DNA of 64,000 bases from Salinispirillum marinum (lineage in GTDB: Bacteria > Pseudomonadota > Gammaproteobacteria > Pseudomonadales > Natronospirillaceae), in NCBI RefSeq assembly GCF_042651565.1, contig NZ_JBHSDF010000004.1; one strand, given 5' to 3'. The notes under the pieces were generated by a model. It made no database searches and was not told where the DNA came from. It was given only the letters and a program-made list of their open reading frames with translations. Shown piece by piece: positions 34,888-43,493 of the stretch. The position numbers and the translations under genes were made by a program. Positions within the stretch are counted from its first letter, which is position 1. Every line of letters begins with the position of its first letter.

Positions 34888-35559
34888 ATGTTAACTCATG
34901 TTTTTGTACTGATCGCGGTCATGTTGATGGCCGGTCTCTTTGGCGGCTTGGTGAACTATTATCTGCATGGTCAGCATGACCCTGATGTCGTCAGCCTGCC
35001 GCGCAGCTTGGTGGTGGGTGGAGCCGCTTCGTTCATGGTGCCTGTTGTGCTGAGCCTGCTCGGCAGCGACTTGATCAGCGCCAGCGAAGGTGACCCAGGC
35101 CAGTTTGTTCTATTCGCCGGGTTCTGTTTGATAGCCGCTTTGGCCTCGCGAGTGTTCATCATCAGCACCACCGATCGCATCATGGAAACTGCTCGTTCAG
35201 CGCGTGAACGTTCGGAAGCGTTGGAACACCAGATGCATGCTTTGATGGTGCAAATCGCTCCGATGATCGAAAGCGAAACGGAAAACGAATCCACCGATGA
35301 CGACAACCATGGTGCCGTTCCTTTGCCGGATGAAGTCGACGTAACGGCAACAAATGTCCTCAAAAGCCTTGGCACCGGACGCTACATTTTCCGCTCTTTG
35401 CGCGGTTTAAGTACTGATACCGACTACAACGAAGGGGACTTGGTGAAAACCCTCAATTTATTGGCTTCGCGAGGCTTGGCCGGTCGAGTTAACGGTTTGA
35501 AGGGTGTACGCTGGTACGTCACTGAGCAAGGACGTCGTTTCTTGCAGCAAATCATCTGA
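34888..35559 (+). CDS. Three-helix membrane protein with coiled coil and winged-helix-like tail
   Basis: A 223-residue protein. Three membrane helices (about 1-26, 38-60 and 70-92) are followed by a charged coiled coil (about 95-125), an acidic linker and a C-terminal domain (about 152-223) that looks like a winged helix (LRGLSTDTDYNEGDLVKTLN, then VRWYVTEQGRRFL). It resembles the proteins called YEATS-associated helix-containing or YLATT, but I am not sure. AGGAG precedes the ATG. It lies 65 bases before a large von Willebrand protein and may share its transcript. It may bind DNA or a protein partner at the membrane. Confidence 0.7.
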   Translation: MLTHVFVLIAVMLMAGLFGGLVNYYLHGQHDPDVVSLPRSLVVGGAASFMVPVVLSLLGSDLISASEGDPGQFVLFAGFCLIAALASRVFIISTTDRIMETARSARERSEALEHQMHALMVQIAPMIESETENESTDDDNHGAVPLPDEVDVTATNVLKSLGTGRYIFRSLRGLSTDTDYNEGDLVKTLNLLASRGLAGRVNGLKGVRWYVTEQGRRFLQQII

Positions 35560-35624
35560 TTCACATACACAGGGGCCGGGCGGAGGTTTTCCGCTCGGAC
35601 AGTGCACGCGTTCATGAGGTCGGT

Positions 35625-38009
35625 ATGCCAAACGCTTCAACAAAGAGCTCTGTTCTAAAGACATTCGTTAGCCTGCTCAGTTTGCTGGTGTTGGCTATGC
35701 CTGTGCTGGCCCAGCAGAACGCGCCGCAGAGTGGCAATCCATTAGATCTGCGTATCATCGTTGACATATCCGGCAGTATGGCCGATACCGACCCCGACAA
35801 CCTGCGTGTACCGGCCGTTAACCTGTTGTTGGAAATGCTGCCGGAAGGCAGCACGGCGGGCGTTTGGACCTTCGGTCAGTACGTCAATATGCTGGTACCG
35901 CACGGGGAAGTGAACGACGCATGGCGCGCCCAAGCGCGGGAACGGGCCACGCAAATCAATTCCATTGCCCTGTACACCAACATCGGTGAAGCGCTGGAAC
36001 GTGCCAGTTACGATTTTTCTTACAGCACCGGCCGAAACGAAAAACACTACATCGTACTGACCGACGGCGTGGTGGATATTCCGCCGAACGATGCCGCCAG
36101 CCGCCGCGAACGTGATCGCATCCTCAATGTACTGGCACCCCGTATTGCCGAGTACAACGGCACCATTCATAGTATTGGCTTGTCTGATGACATCGATACG
36201 GTGCTCATGAGCCAATTGGCCGCGCAAACCGGTGGCTTGAACGAAACGGCATCTAACGCCGAAGAGCTGCTCGCTATTTTTGTCCAGATTCTGAACAGCA
36301 GTATGGGCATGGAAGCACCGGATGAAGTGTCCATTGCCAGCGACCAAACGTTCCGAGTTGATGCGTCCGTCAGCGAATTTACCGCCCTGATTTTCCGTGG
36401 CTCAGACGCTGCCTTAGCGTTTCAAACGCCGGACGGTCAGCGCTACACAGTGGATAACCGCCCCACATCCAGCCGGTGGTTAGCCACACCCCAGTTTGAT
36501 TTGGTCACCTTCCGCACCCCACCAGCGGGCACATGGCGCATTGACGGTACGCTTGGTGAAGATTCACGCGTAACCGTGGTCAGCGACTTGAGCCTGCGGG
36601 TCGATGACATTCCGCGCAGCGTACCGGGTAACACGACCCTGCCGTTGCGGACCTATTTTCAAGACCGTAATGGCCGCGTGACCGATAGCGCTTTCCTGGA
36701 CCTGATTGAAGTGTCAGCCACCGTACGCTCGGGCATGGACGTTGTGCAGAGCCGAACGCTCACCCGACAAGGTGACGGGTTTGTCGGCGACTTACCTTTG
36801 CCCGCAACCACCGGCAGCTACGACATTATCATTGAGGCCAACGGCCAAACGTTTAACCGGCGTCGCGTGGTGTCGTTCAATGTCCGCGAGCCAGTGGCGG
36901 TAGAGGTGATCCCGCAAGACACTACCTATGAATTGCGCATTTACCCCAATTTAGGCGACCTGGACAGTGCTTCCGTGCGCGTAATGGGGCAGGTCGATGG
37001 CCCGGACGGCAGTGCGCGTTTCCTACCTTTTGTACCGCAAACTGCCGGATACTGGTCATTGCAAGTGGCTGCCGATCGGGGGCAGGGCAACTACGTGGTA
37101 GAAGCCAGCATTGAAACCTCCGATGCAAACAGTATCTTGGGCGAACTGGCCATTGATCCCTTCGTGTTGCGTTTCCCGGTTGTCGCTGGCGATGCTATCC
37201 GCATCGGTGCCCAGCGCACAGAACCTGCCGCACCCGCGATGCCGGAACCGCAGCCGCAGCCGACGATGGCCGAAGTACCGTCAGCGCCCACCCCGGCACC
37301 AGAACCCGTACCGGAACCTGAGCCGATGCCTGAACCTGAACCGGTCGTTGAACAACCGGCATTGGTTGAGCCCCCAGAATCCATGCCGGAGCCACTGCCA
37401 GAGCTGGATTTCCTTGAGCAACCAGCACCGGCACAAAGCGGCTCGAATGTGCGCGACTGGCTGCCGTACGCATTAGCCGCAGGTTCTGGATTGCTGGTTT
37501 TGGTGCTGTTGTACCTGGCGTATCGCAAGTTTGAAAGCCGCAATCAGGTCGATGAATTAGACCTCGACGAGCCCTTAACCAAGGCCGAAAAAGCCGTTTT
37601 GCAAGAGCTTGATGGCAAAGAAGTCGATGAAGAAATCTATGTCGACCCACCAAAACCCGCTGAAGCACCTCCCGCCGCTGAACCGGAAATGGACGGAGAT
37701 GCGGTCGAGGACGATGGCGACATCCCGACCATCAGTGACGCTGTGCAGAAAGCCGCCGAAGAACCGTCGGTACTGGATGAAGAGTTTGATCTGGAGAGCT
37801 TGGGCATTCGGGATTCAGGTACGGATGAAGTGTTGGAGTCGGTGGATGATCTGGACGACTGGGAAGACATTATTTCAGACGATGACTCCGCGTTTGACGA
37901 AAAGCTCGCGCCGGATGAATTCGACCTCAGTGATGACGACATCGACGACATGCTGGATGATTCCTTGATGGGCGACGAATTGCCGGAAGACGAACCCAAG
38001 AAACCATAA
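35625..38009 (+). CDS. von Willebrand factor A domain membrane protein
   Basis: A 794-residue envelope protein. The signal peptide covers about residues 1-29, then comes a VWA domain with the metal-binding MIDAS DISGS (Asp47, Ser49, Ser51) and LTDGVVD near residue 147. Beta-rich domains follow (about 235-520), then a Pro/Glu repeat linker (about 535-600), one membrane helix (about 608-632) and a very acidic cytoplasmic tail of about 160 residues. The layout fits a group of gammaproteobacterial VWA proteins known as TIGR03503, from memory. It may bind another protein through the MIDAS; no partner is evident. GAGG precedes the ATG. Confidence 0.83.
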   Translation: MPNASTKSSVLKTFVSLLSLLVLAMPVLAQQNAPQSGNPLDLRIIVDISGSMADTDPDNLRVPAVNLLLEMLPEGSTAGVWTFGQYVNMLVPHGEVNDAWRAQARERATQINSIALYTNIGEALERASYDFSYSTGRNEKHYIVLTDGVVDIPPNDAASRRERDRILNVLAPRIAEYNGTIHSIGLSDDIDTVLMSQLAAQTGGLNETASNAEELLAIFVQILNSSMGMEAPDEVSIASDQTFRVDASVSEFTALIFRGSDAALAFQTPDGQRYTVDNRPTSSRWLATPQFDLVTFRTPPAGTWRIDGTLGEDSRVTVVSDLSLRVDDIPRSVPGNTTLPLRTYFQDRNGRVTDSAFLDLIEVSATVRSGMDVVQSRTLTRQGDGFVGDLPLPATTGSYDIIIEANGQTFNRRRVVSFNVREPVAVEVIPQDTTYELRIYPNLGDLDSASVRVMGQVDGPDGSARFLPFVPQTAGYWSLQVAADRGQGNYVVEASIETSDANSILGELAIDPFVLRFPVVAGDAIRIGAQRTEPAAPAMPEPQPQPTMAEVPSAPTPAPEPVPEPEPMPEPEPVVEQPALVEPPESMPEPLPELDFLEQPAPAQSGSNVRDWLPYALAAGSGLLVLVLLYLAYRKFESRNQVDELDLDEPLTKAEKAVLQELDGKEVDEEIYVDPPKPAEAPPAAEPEMDGDAVEDDGDIPTISDAVQKAAEEPSVLDEEFDLESLGIRDSGTDEVLESVDDLDDWEDIISDDDSAFDEKLAPDEFDLSDDDIDDMLDDSLMGDELPEDEPKKP

Positions 38010-38067
38010 AAGCAACCTCAAGAGCAGCCTTAACAGCATCCGAAAAGCTAGAGGTAGAGTATAGGGT

Positions 38068-39720
38068 ATGCACACCCAAGAACTTGATCTGCCCAACAGC
38101 ATAAACCTATGGTTAGAAGCGGCGTACGAGGCATTTGCCGATCGGCCCGCTTTTACCCACATCGGTGTGACACTCACCTACAGCGAGTTGGAGCGTTTAA
38201 GCGCCAATCTGGCGGCCTATTGGCAGCATGAAACCGACTTGGTGCCCGGTGATCGCGTTGCCGTTTTGCTGCCCAATAACCTGCAATACCCGATCGTCGC
38301 GCATGCCATACTGCGTTGCGGGTTTGTGCTCGTTAACATCAATCCCTTGTTAAGTCAGGATGAGCTACTGCATCAACTGCGTGACAGTGCACCCCGTGCC
38401 TTGGTCTTCCTGGAAGTCTTTGGCGACCTGGTGGAGCGCTTACACGGCGACATTGCACCCGACTATATCTTGATGGCGCGCTTGGGCGACCTGCACACCA
38501 CCCATCAACGTTTTATGATCAACACCGTTGCGCGTTATTTGCACCGCCGCGTCCCCGAATTTGACCTACCAAACGCCACCCCTTTTATGGCCGCGTTGCT
38601 GAAGGGTGAAGCCCATGCCTTCAAAGCACCGGCCTTAACGCCTGATCACGTGACCCTAATTCAATATACCTTGGGTACCACCGGGTTGGCGCGAGGCGTC
38701 ATGTTGACGCAACGCAACCTCATGGCTAACGTCGCGCAATTGCAACAGCACCTGACCGACCCCACGGCGGATACTCAGGCGTTAATACCGGGTAGAGAGC
38801 GCGTGATGGCCCCGTTGCCGTTGTATCACCTCTATGCCTTTACGGCGCATTGTCTCTGTCTGTTTTCCTTGGGTGCGCACAGTATATTGGTCACCAACCC
38901 GCGTGATATCACCGGCCTGATTCGCACCTTAAAACAATGGGATGTGACCGCCATGGTCGGCATTCAAACCTTGTTTGAGCACGCCCTGAATCATAAAGAG
39001 TTTGCCCATCTCTCATTTCACGGCTTCAAATGGACCTTGGCGGGCGGTGCTGCACTAACCCAAATGGTGGCGCAGCGCTGGGAACACGCCACGCAAGCGC
39101 CGTTGGTGAATGCTTATGGGCTCAGCGAAGCTTCGCCAGCCGTCACCATGGCCGCGTTGACTCAACCTTACGAGGGGCATGTTGGCAAGCCGCTACTGCA
39201 TACCGAGGTCAGTATTCGTGCGGTTGATGGCACGCAGCTACCATCCGAACAGGTGGGTGAAATATGGGTGCGCGGGCCACAAGTCTTTGCCGGGTACTGG
39301 AATGCCCCCGAAACCACGCATTCGGTATTGTCAAAAGATGGCTGGCTGCGCACGGGTGATGTGGGCCGTCTAGACCACGCAGGTAATCTCACCGTTATTG
39401 ATCGCCTGAAAGACGTTATCCAGGTGGCCGGATTCAACGTCTACCCGTCTGAAATTGAAGCGGTGGTTGCCCAACACCCCAAGGTGAAAACCTGTGCCGT
39501 GGTCGGCGAGCCGGACGGGCATGGGCATGTGCGGATTCATCTATATGTGGTGCCCATCGACGAAGCGGTGTCCGACAAAGAAATGATCCACTACTGCCGG
39601 GCGCGTCTGGACGGGTATAAAGTACCCAAGTCCGTCACCTGCCTCGATAGCTTGCCACAAAGCGCCGTAGGTAAAGTGCTCCGCCGCGTGCTTCGGCAAC
39701 GGACACAGCAGCAACATTGA
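38068..39720 (+). CDS. fadD: Long-chain acyl-CoA ligase paralogue (AMP-forming)
   Basis: A 550-residue adenylate-forming enzyme, homologous along its whole length to the FadD encoded next. The phosphate-binding loop reads YTLGTTGLARGVMLTQRN, so a glycine and the lysine of the usual YTGGTTG-AKG are changed, and the usual GYGMTETSP is GLSEASP. The hinge (GWLRTGDVG) and the C-terminal catalytic lysine region (SAVGKVLRR) are present. Activity may be altered or substrate-shifted rather than lost. Tandem fadD genes in this order also occur in Pseudomonas (fadD2-fadD1). It activates fatty acids with ATP and CoA for beta-oxidation or membrane use. Confidence 0.87.
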   Translation: MHTQELDLPNSINLWLEAAYEAFADRPAFTHIGVTLTYSELERLSANLAAYWQHETDLVPGDRVAVLLPNNLQYPIVAHAILRCGFVLVNINPLLSQDELLHQLRDSAPRALVFLEVFGDLVERLHGDIAPDYILMARLGDLHTTHQRFMINTVARYLHRRVPEFDLPNATPFMAALLKGEAHAFKAPALTPDHVTLIQYTLGTTGLARGVMLTQRNLMANVAQLQQHLTDPTADTQALIPGRERVMAPLPLYHLYAFTAHCLCLFSLGAHSILVTNPRDITGLIRTLKQWDVTAMVGIQTLFEHALNHKEFAHLSFHGFKWTLAGGAALTQMVAQRWEHATQAPLVNAYGLSEASPAVTMAALTQPYEGHVGKPLLHTEVSIRAVDGTQLPSEQVGEIWVRGPQVFAGYWNAPETTHSVLSKDGWLRTGDVGRLDHAGNLTVIDRLKDVIQVAGFNVYPSEIEAVVAQHPKVKTCAVVGEPDGHGHVRIHLYVVPIDEAVSDKEMIHYCRARLDGYKVPKSVTCLDSLPQSAVGKVLRRVLRQRTQQQH

Positions 39721-39907
39721 CCAACTCTGAGTTAATAATCCTGACCTTCAATGCGGTATTGTCCATAGTCTGAAACAGCCCGAACCCCTAACCCTAGGGG
39801 GAGGTTAACAGCGCCCGGTGAAGGGCGTACACTGCGCCCAAGCAACGATAAAATTAAGACAGCCCAGAACCATCCTTATTCATAAAACAAGAAATCTCGG
39901 AGCAATT

Positions 39908-41572
39908 ATGGCGAGCCAATACGCACTGGAGCAGTACCCCGGTGGCATGAATGCCACCATCGACATGACACATTACGCCTCAGTGACTGACCTGTTTTCA
40001 AAATCCGTCGCGGAATACCGTCAGCGTCCTGCCTTCAGTTGCATGGGACAAACTCTGACCTACGGCGAACTGGATAACCTGAGCGCGCAATTCGCGGCCT
40101 ATTTGCAGCAACAGACCGACCTCAAACCCGGCGACCGCGTGGCCGTGCAATTGCCCAATATTTTGCAATACCCTGTCGTAGTGTGGGGCGTTTTACGCGC
40201 TGGTATGGTGGTGGTGAACACCAACCCGCTGTACACCGAACGGGAAATGGAACACCAGTTTAACGACTCCGGCGCACGCCTGTTGATTGTGTACGCGGGC
40301 ATGGCCGACAAAGCCTTGGCAGTAAAAAGCAAAACGCCGATTGAACAGATCATTTGTACCGAAATTGCCGACCTGCACCCGCTATTGAAGCGTGTACTGG
40401 TGAACACTGTCGTAAAACGCGTGAAGAAAATGGTGCCGGAATACGACACCACCGCCGTAAAACCCTTGCGCGATTGCCTCGCCATGGGGCAGGGGAAAAC
40501 CTTTACCCCCGTAGCAAAACAGCAAAGCGACACCGCCGTATTGCAATACACCGGCGGCACCACAGGCGTAGCCAAAGGGGCCGAACTGACCCACGGCAAC
40601 CTCATTGCCAACATGTTGCAATGCTATGAATACTTCGCCTTGGCACTTAAACCGGGCCAGGAAACCTTTGTCGCACCGTTGCCGCTGTACCACATTTATG
40701 CCTTTACCGTGCATTGCCTGGTGATTATGGAAACCGGCAACCACAACGTGTTGATTCCCAACCCGCGTGACATTCCCGGCTTTGTGAAAGAACTCAGCAA
40801 ATGGCAGTTCAGCGGTTGTGCAGGCTTGAACACCCTGTTTGTGGCGCTGATGAACAATGCAGACTTCCAAAAGCTGGATTTCAGTAACCTCAAGCTCACC
40901 ATTTCGGGTGGCATGGCCTTAACCCGCGAAGCCGCCGAACGCTGGGAAAAAATGACCGGCTGCGCCATCAGCGAAGGCTATGGCATGACGGAAACCTCAC
41001 CCGTAGTGGCCTTCAATCCGCCCGGATTCGGGCAGCTTGGCACCATTGGCCTGCAAGCCCCCAGTACGGAAATTCGCGTGGTGAACGAACAAGGCGAGGA
41101 CCAACCCTTTGGTGAGCCGGGCGAACTCTTGGTACGTGGCCCACAGGTGATGAAAGGCTATTGGAAACGCCCCGAAGAAACCGCCAAAACCATCACCGAA
41201 GACGGCTGGATTCATACCGGCGACATCGCCGTACTGCAAGAAGACCGCTACATTCGCATTGTTGACCGCATGAAAGACATGATCATCGTATCCGGCTTTA
41301 ACGTTTACCCGAACGAAGTGGAAGACGTACTGGTGAAACACCCCGCCGTAGTGGAATGCGCCGTGGTCGGCACGCCAGACGAGAAATCAGGCGAAGCGGT
41401 AAAAGCTTTCGTGGTCACCAACAAAGAAGTCACGCCAGAAGAACTGATTGCACATTGCAAAGGCGAACTCACCTCCTACAAAGTACCGCGCCAGTTCGTA
41501 TTCCGCAAAGAACTGCCCAAAACCAACGTGGGTAAAATCTTGCGCCGTGAATTGCGCGACACCGACGCCTAA
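39908..41572 (+). CDS. fadD: Long-chain-fatty-acid CoA ligase FadD
   Basis: A 554-residue inner-membrane-associated enzyme that makes acyl-CoA from fatty acid, ATP and CoA. Canonical motifs are intact: YTGGTTGVAKGAELTHGN (near 214), GYGMTETSPVVAFNPP (near 360), DGWIHTGDIA and the C-terminal TNVGKILRRELR. I start at ATG 39908, seven bases after GGAG; an in-frame start at 39818 would add 30 unconserved residues from the intergenic region. A palindrome (aacccct...aggggg) lies about 100 bases upstream. This is probably the main FadD, given its intact motifs. Confidence 0.95.
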   Translation: MASQYALEQYPGGMNATIDMTHYASVTDLFSKSVAEYRQRPAFSCMGQTLTYGELDNLSAQFAAYLQQQTDLKPGDRVAVQLPNILQYPVVVWGVLRAGMVVVNTNPLYTEREMEHQFNDSGARLLIVYAGMADKALAVKSKTPIEQIICTEIADLHPLLKRVLVNTVVKRVKKMVPEYDTTAVKPLRDCLAMGQGKTFTPVAKQQSDTAVLQYTGGTTGVAKGAELTHGNLIANMLQCYEYFALALKPGQETFVAPLPLYHIYAFTVHCLVIMETGNHNVLIPNPRDIPGFVKELSKWQFSGCAGLNTLFVALMNNADFQKLDFSNLKLTISGGMALTREAAERWEKMTGCAISEGYGMTETSPVVAFNPPGFGQLGTIGLQAPSTEIRVVNEQGEDQPFGEPGELLVRGPQVMKGYWKRPEETAKTITEDGWIHTGDIAVLQEDRYIRIVDRMKDMIIVSGFNVYPNEVEDVLVKHPAVVECAVVGTPDEKSGEAVKAFVVTNKEVTPEELIAHCKGELTSYKVPRQFVFRKELPKTNVGKILRRELRDTDA

Positions 41573-41588
41573 AGCCGCTGTTACGTAG

Positions 41589-41608
41589 GGGCGACTCACG
41601 AGTCGCCC
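41589..41608. repeat. REP-like palindrome
   Basis: A perfect 8-bp inverted repeat (gggcgact / agtcgccc) with a cacg loop, 16 bases after the fadD stop codon. It can fold into a strong hairpin and may stop or protect the fadD transcript, although no T-run follows. Confidence 0.75.
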
Positions 41609-41627
41609 GTCATTCCCGCGCCGCCCC

Positions 41628-41655
41628 GTCATTCCCGCGAATCGGCGGGAATCCA
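41628..41655. repeat. dRS3-like palindromic repeat, copy 1
   Basis: The sequence gtcattcccgcgaatcggcgggaatcca has attcccgc and gcgggaat arms. It is identical to the copy at 41764-41791. A partial left arm (cgtcattcccgcg) lies just upstream at 41609. The design resembles Neisseria dRS3 elements, which serve as phage integration sites there. Confidence 0.8.
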
Positions 41656-41687
41656 TAAACCCCAGCCCCGGCACGGACTTTTGGGCC

Positions 41688-41756
41688 ATGCCTTCGGCGC
41701 TTCACGGCAGGCCGGAAGGCGCGCCTTAAGGCATACCCCTGCGTCCTGTGCATAAC
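41688..41756. repeat. Dispersed repeat, copy 2
   Basis: Second copy of the roughly 68-base element seen at 3786-3853, in the same orientation. The shared core is cggcgcttcac-gcaggccggaaggcgcgcctt. Here it is sandwiched between the two dRS3-like palindromes. Confidence 0.7.
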
Positions 41757-41763
41757 TGCGCTC

Positions 41764-41791
41764 GTCATTCCCGCGAATCGGCGGGAATCCA
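41764..41791. repeat. dRS3-like palindromic repeat, copy 2
   Basis: Identical to the 28 bases at 41628-41655 and in the same orientation, 136 bases further on. The two copies flank the dispersed repeat. Confidence 0.8.
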
Positions 41792-42097
41792 CCACCAAAA
41801 ACCTAATAAAAACTTTGACTCTGCCACTCGTATGCACTAAAACTAACACAACAACTCGCGCGGCATTCATTCCGCGCAACACCCAAGGTGCCACGTACAC
41901 GGAAGGGCGGTAGCGTATCTAACCGGCTTTACAGTTTCACTGCTCCAAAATTTGCCAACTCTGCAATGCGTGTTTTTCTGTATAGTAATGTTCTGGTTAT
42001 GCTCACTTTTCAGCGGCTGAAATTTATAACCCTATAAAAACATGACTTAAAAATCGTTTTTGCATGTTTATGCGCAATTTTTGAAGATGGCTAAAAA

Positions 42098-42236
42098 GAT
42101 TAACACGCATGCGCGTTTTTCTAGGAGAGATTTTGATGGAAAGTCAGAAAACACTAACTGAAACAGTGGGTTACAAGGAGTTCGGCTTTTTAGGCTTTCC
42201 AGAAAAACGCGCATACGCAGAAATAAACTGTTAGCT
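42098..42236. repeat. Long inverted repeat, possibly a degenerate attC site of a preceding cassette
   Basis: Arms of 18 bases (42105-42122 and 42201-42218) match at 16 positions and enclose about 78 bases. The left arm is preceded by GATTAAC and the right arm is followed, after 11 bases, by GTTAGCT, close to the attC core forms RYYYAAC and GTTRRRY. The next gene starts 14 bases later, as in integron cassettes. The uneven spacing on the right side makes this less convincing than the site at 43027. Confidence 0.4.
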
Positions 42237-42249
42237 TAGAAGGAAGCAT

Positions 42250-43026
42250 ATGCAACGACTTCTCACAAGTGGTGGTAGCAACGAAATTATCAGAGTTGGA
42301 GAGGTGCCGGAAGAAAGCTGGGCGAAGACTCGATCTCACATAGAGAAGCTGCTTCGGGGTCGAAAACACGACAGAGCCATGAAGATATTTCGTAAAGTCC
42401 CCTGGCGCTTATTCGAGGGAACTAACGCATTTGGGGACGAATTTTACTACCTTCATGCGGTGGTAGACATTGACAAGTATGTCGCACTTGGTGAGAAGGA
42501 AACCGATCCGGGTTTCAGGCAGGCGCTGAACCAAATAAAAAGCACCATTGAGGAAATAACCGAGTATTACATCCGGTTTATGACCGTAGCACTCACAGAG
42601 AAGCTCGAAGAGCATCCAACAATTGATCTTCCGGATATTGAAGCGCCTGATACAACGCTAAAGCGTTGCATTGATGAATTCCGAGAAGCGCAAGCTGACG
42701 GACGATTTTTGAATTGTATCGATAGGCTTCATACGGCATTCCATGCATTTTTGAAGTCAAAGGCAGAAGGTAATGGCCTGACGATCGGGCCGAGAGACGG
42801 AATAAATGAAATATACAAATCCTTGAGAGGCCAGTTTGAGTTGACGGAGAACGATAGAGTATTAAAGGTACTAAACACGTCGTCGAATATCGTTCACCAA
42901 TTCAACGAGATAAGGAACCATAACAGCCTAGCTCACCCGAACGAGGGTCTTCTTGATGAAGATGACGCCTTGTATATAGTGAACACGGTTGCGGCATTAT
43001 TTCACTACTTGAATGCAAAAATATGA
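42250..43026 (+). CDS. Cassette-borne protein with C-terminal HEPN/abortive-infection-like domain
   Basis: A 258-residue cytoplasmic protein in AT-richer DNA. The N-terminal half is charged and helical with no family that I recognise. The C-terminal 70 residues resemble the Abi_C domain: IVHQFNEIRNHNSLAHP, with Arg222 and His229 forming an R-x6-H pair as in HEPN ribonucleases, then EDDALYIVNTVAALFHYL. Such domains are found in phage-defence and toxin proteins that cleave RNA. A purine-rich GAAGGA precedes the ATG. The gene is framed by attC-like sites, so it looks like an integron cassette. A defence role is inference; the RNase motif and gene integrity are seen directly. Confidence 0.7.
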   Translation: MQRLLTSGGSNEIIRVGEVPEESWAKTRSHIEKLLRGRKHDRAMKIFRKVPWRLFEGTNAFGDEFYYLHAVVDIDKYVALGEKETDPGFRQALNQIKSTIEEITEYYIRFMTVALTEKLEEHPTIDLPDIEAPDTTLKRCIDEFREAQADGRFLNCIDRLHTAFHAFLKSKAEGNGLTIGPRDGINEIYKSLRGQFELTENDRVLKVLNTSSNIVHQFNEIRNHNSLAHPNEGLLDEDDALYIVNTVAALFHYLNAKI

Positions 43027-43073
43027 GCTAATAATGCAATGCACGCGACAAGCGCGTGATTGCGGTGTTAGGC
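43027..43073. repeat. attC-like integron recombination site
   Basis: The site begins one codon after the stop of the first cassette gene. Arms GCAATGCACGCG (43036-43047) and CGCGTGATTGC (43053-43063) pair fully except for one unpaired G, the extrahelical base typical of attC. The right core is a perfect GTTAGGC (43067-43073); the left core is degenerate (AGCTAAT-type). At 47 bases it is shorter than most attC sites. Confidence 0.65.
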
Positions 43074-43097
43074 CAGTAAACGAACAGAGGTTTAAGT

Positions 43098-43493
43098 ATG
43101 GATATCGATGACTTCATGAAAAGCACGAATGGGCCGGCCTATGAGAAAAACGAATCAAGAAACGGTCCGCCGCTCACCTATGTGGGGGAGAAGCTTCGGT
43201 ACGCTCTGGAGCATAGTCATGATTTGCTTCACGGAATAGAGAGCTGTGTTCCCGACAGTCTTCCTCTTCCGGACGAGTACCAGGAAGGCGCACCGATTTT
43301 GGCGAAGCAGTGCTTGCTAAAGAGTCCAGCGTGGGCTTCTTTTCATTATCAAGTTACCGCGTTTGCAGCACTTTTTAACATGCTTGGGGTCGTGAGATCC
43401 GGTAAGGATATTGAGCGCTTGGTGCAAATGTCGGAAAAAGATTTCAAGAAGTGGCTCGATTTCATTGAGCGTGAGGGCTCAGTTCTGGGTTGA
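43098..43493 (+). CDS. Cassette-borne protein of unknown function
   Basis: A 131-residue soluble protein with no family that I recognise. It appears helical, with LRYALEHSHDLLHGIESCVP near residue 33 and a hydrophobic stretch FHYQVTAFAALFNMLGVVRS near residue 82. AGAGG precedes the ATG. The gene begins 24 bases after one attC core (GTTAGGC) and its stop codon touches the next (GCCTAAC), which is the tight packing expected of an integron gene cassette. Base composition is lower in GC than the surrounding core genes. Function open. Confidence 0.62.
   Translation: MDIDDFMKSTNGPAYEKNESRNGPPLTYVGEKLRYALEHSHDLLHGIESCVPDSLPLPDEYQEGAPILAKQCLLKSPAWASFHYQVTAFAALFNMLGVVRSGKDIERLVQMSEKDFKKWLDFIEREGSVLG

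Larger units (their letters stand above)
41573..42249. other. Repeat-rich intergenic region at the left edge of the accessory island
   Basis: About 680 bases without a supported gene. The first 220 bases are packed with palindromes (three listed separately) and with copy 2 of the dispersed repeat. From about 41930 the sequence becomes AT-rich and ends in a long inverted repeat (42098-42236) just before the first cassette gene. This change marks the boundary between core genome and accessory DNA. Confidence 0.6.

Noticed and set aside
37091..37543. Long minus-strand frame rich in Gly/Ser opposite the VWA linker
   Set aside because: It is the antisense image of the Pro/Glu repeat linker of the VWA protein.
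41573..42250. Search for an integron integrase beside the cassettes
   Set aside because: No open frame of suitable size or tyrosine-recombinase motif exists in this stretch or nearby, so I describe the cassettes as lacking an integrase in the window.
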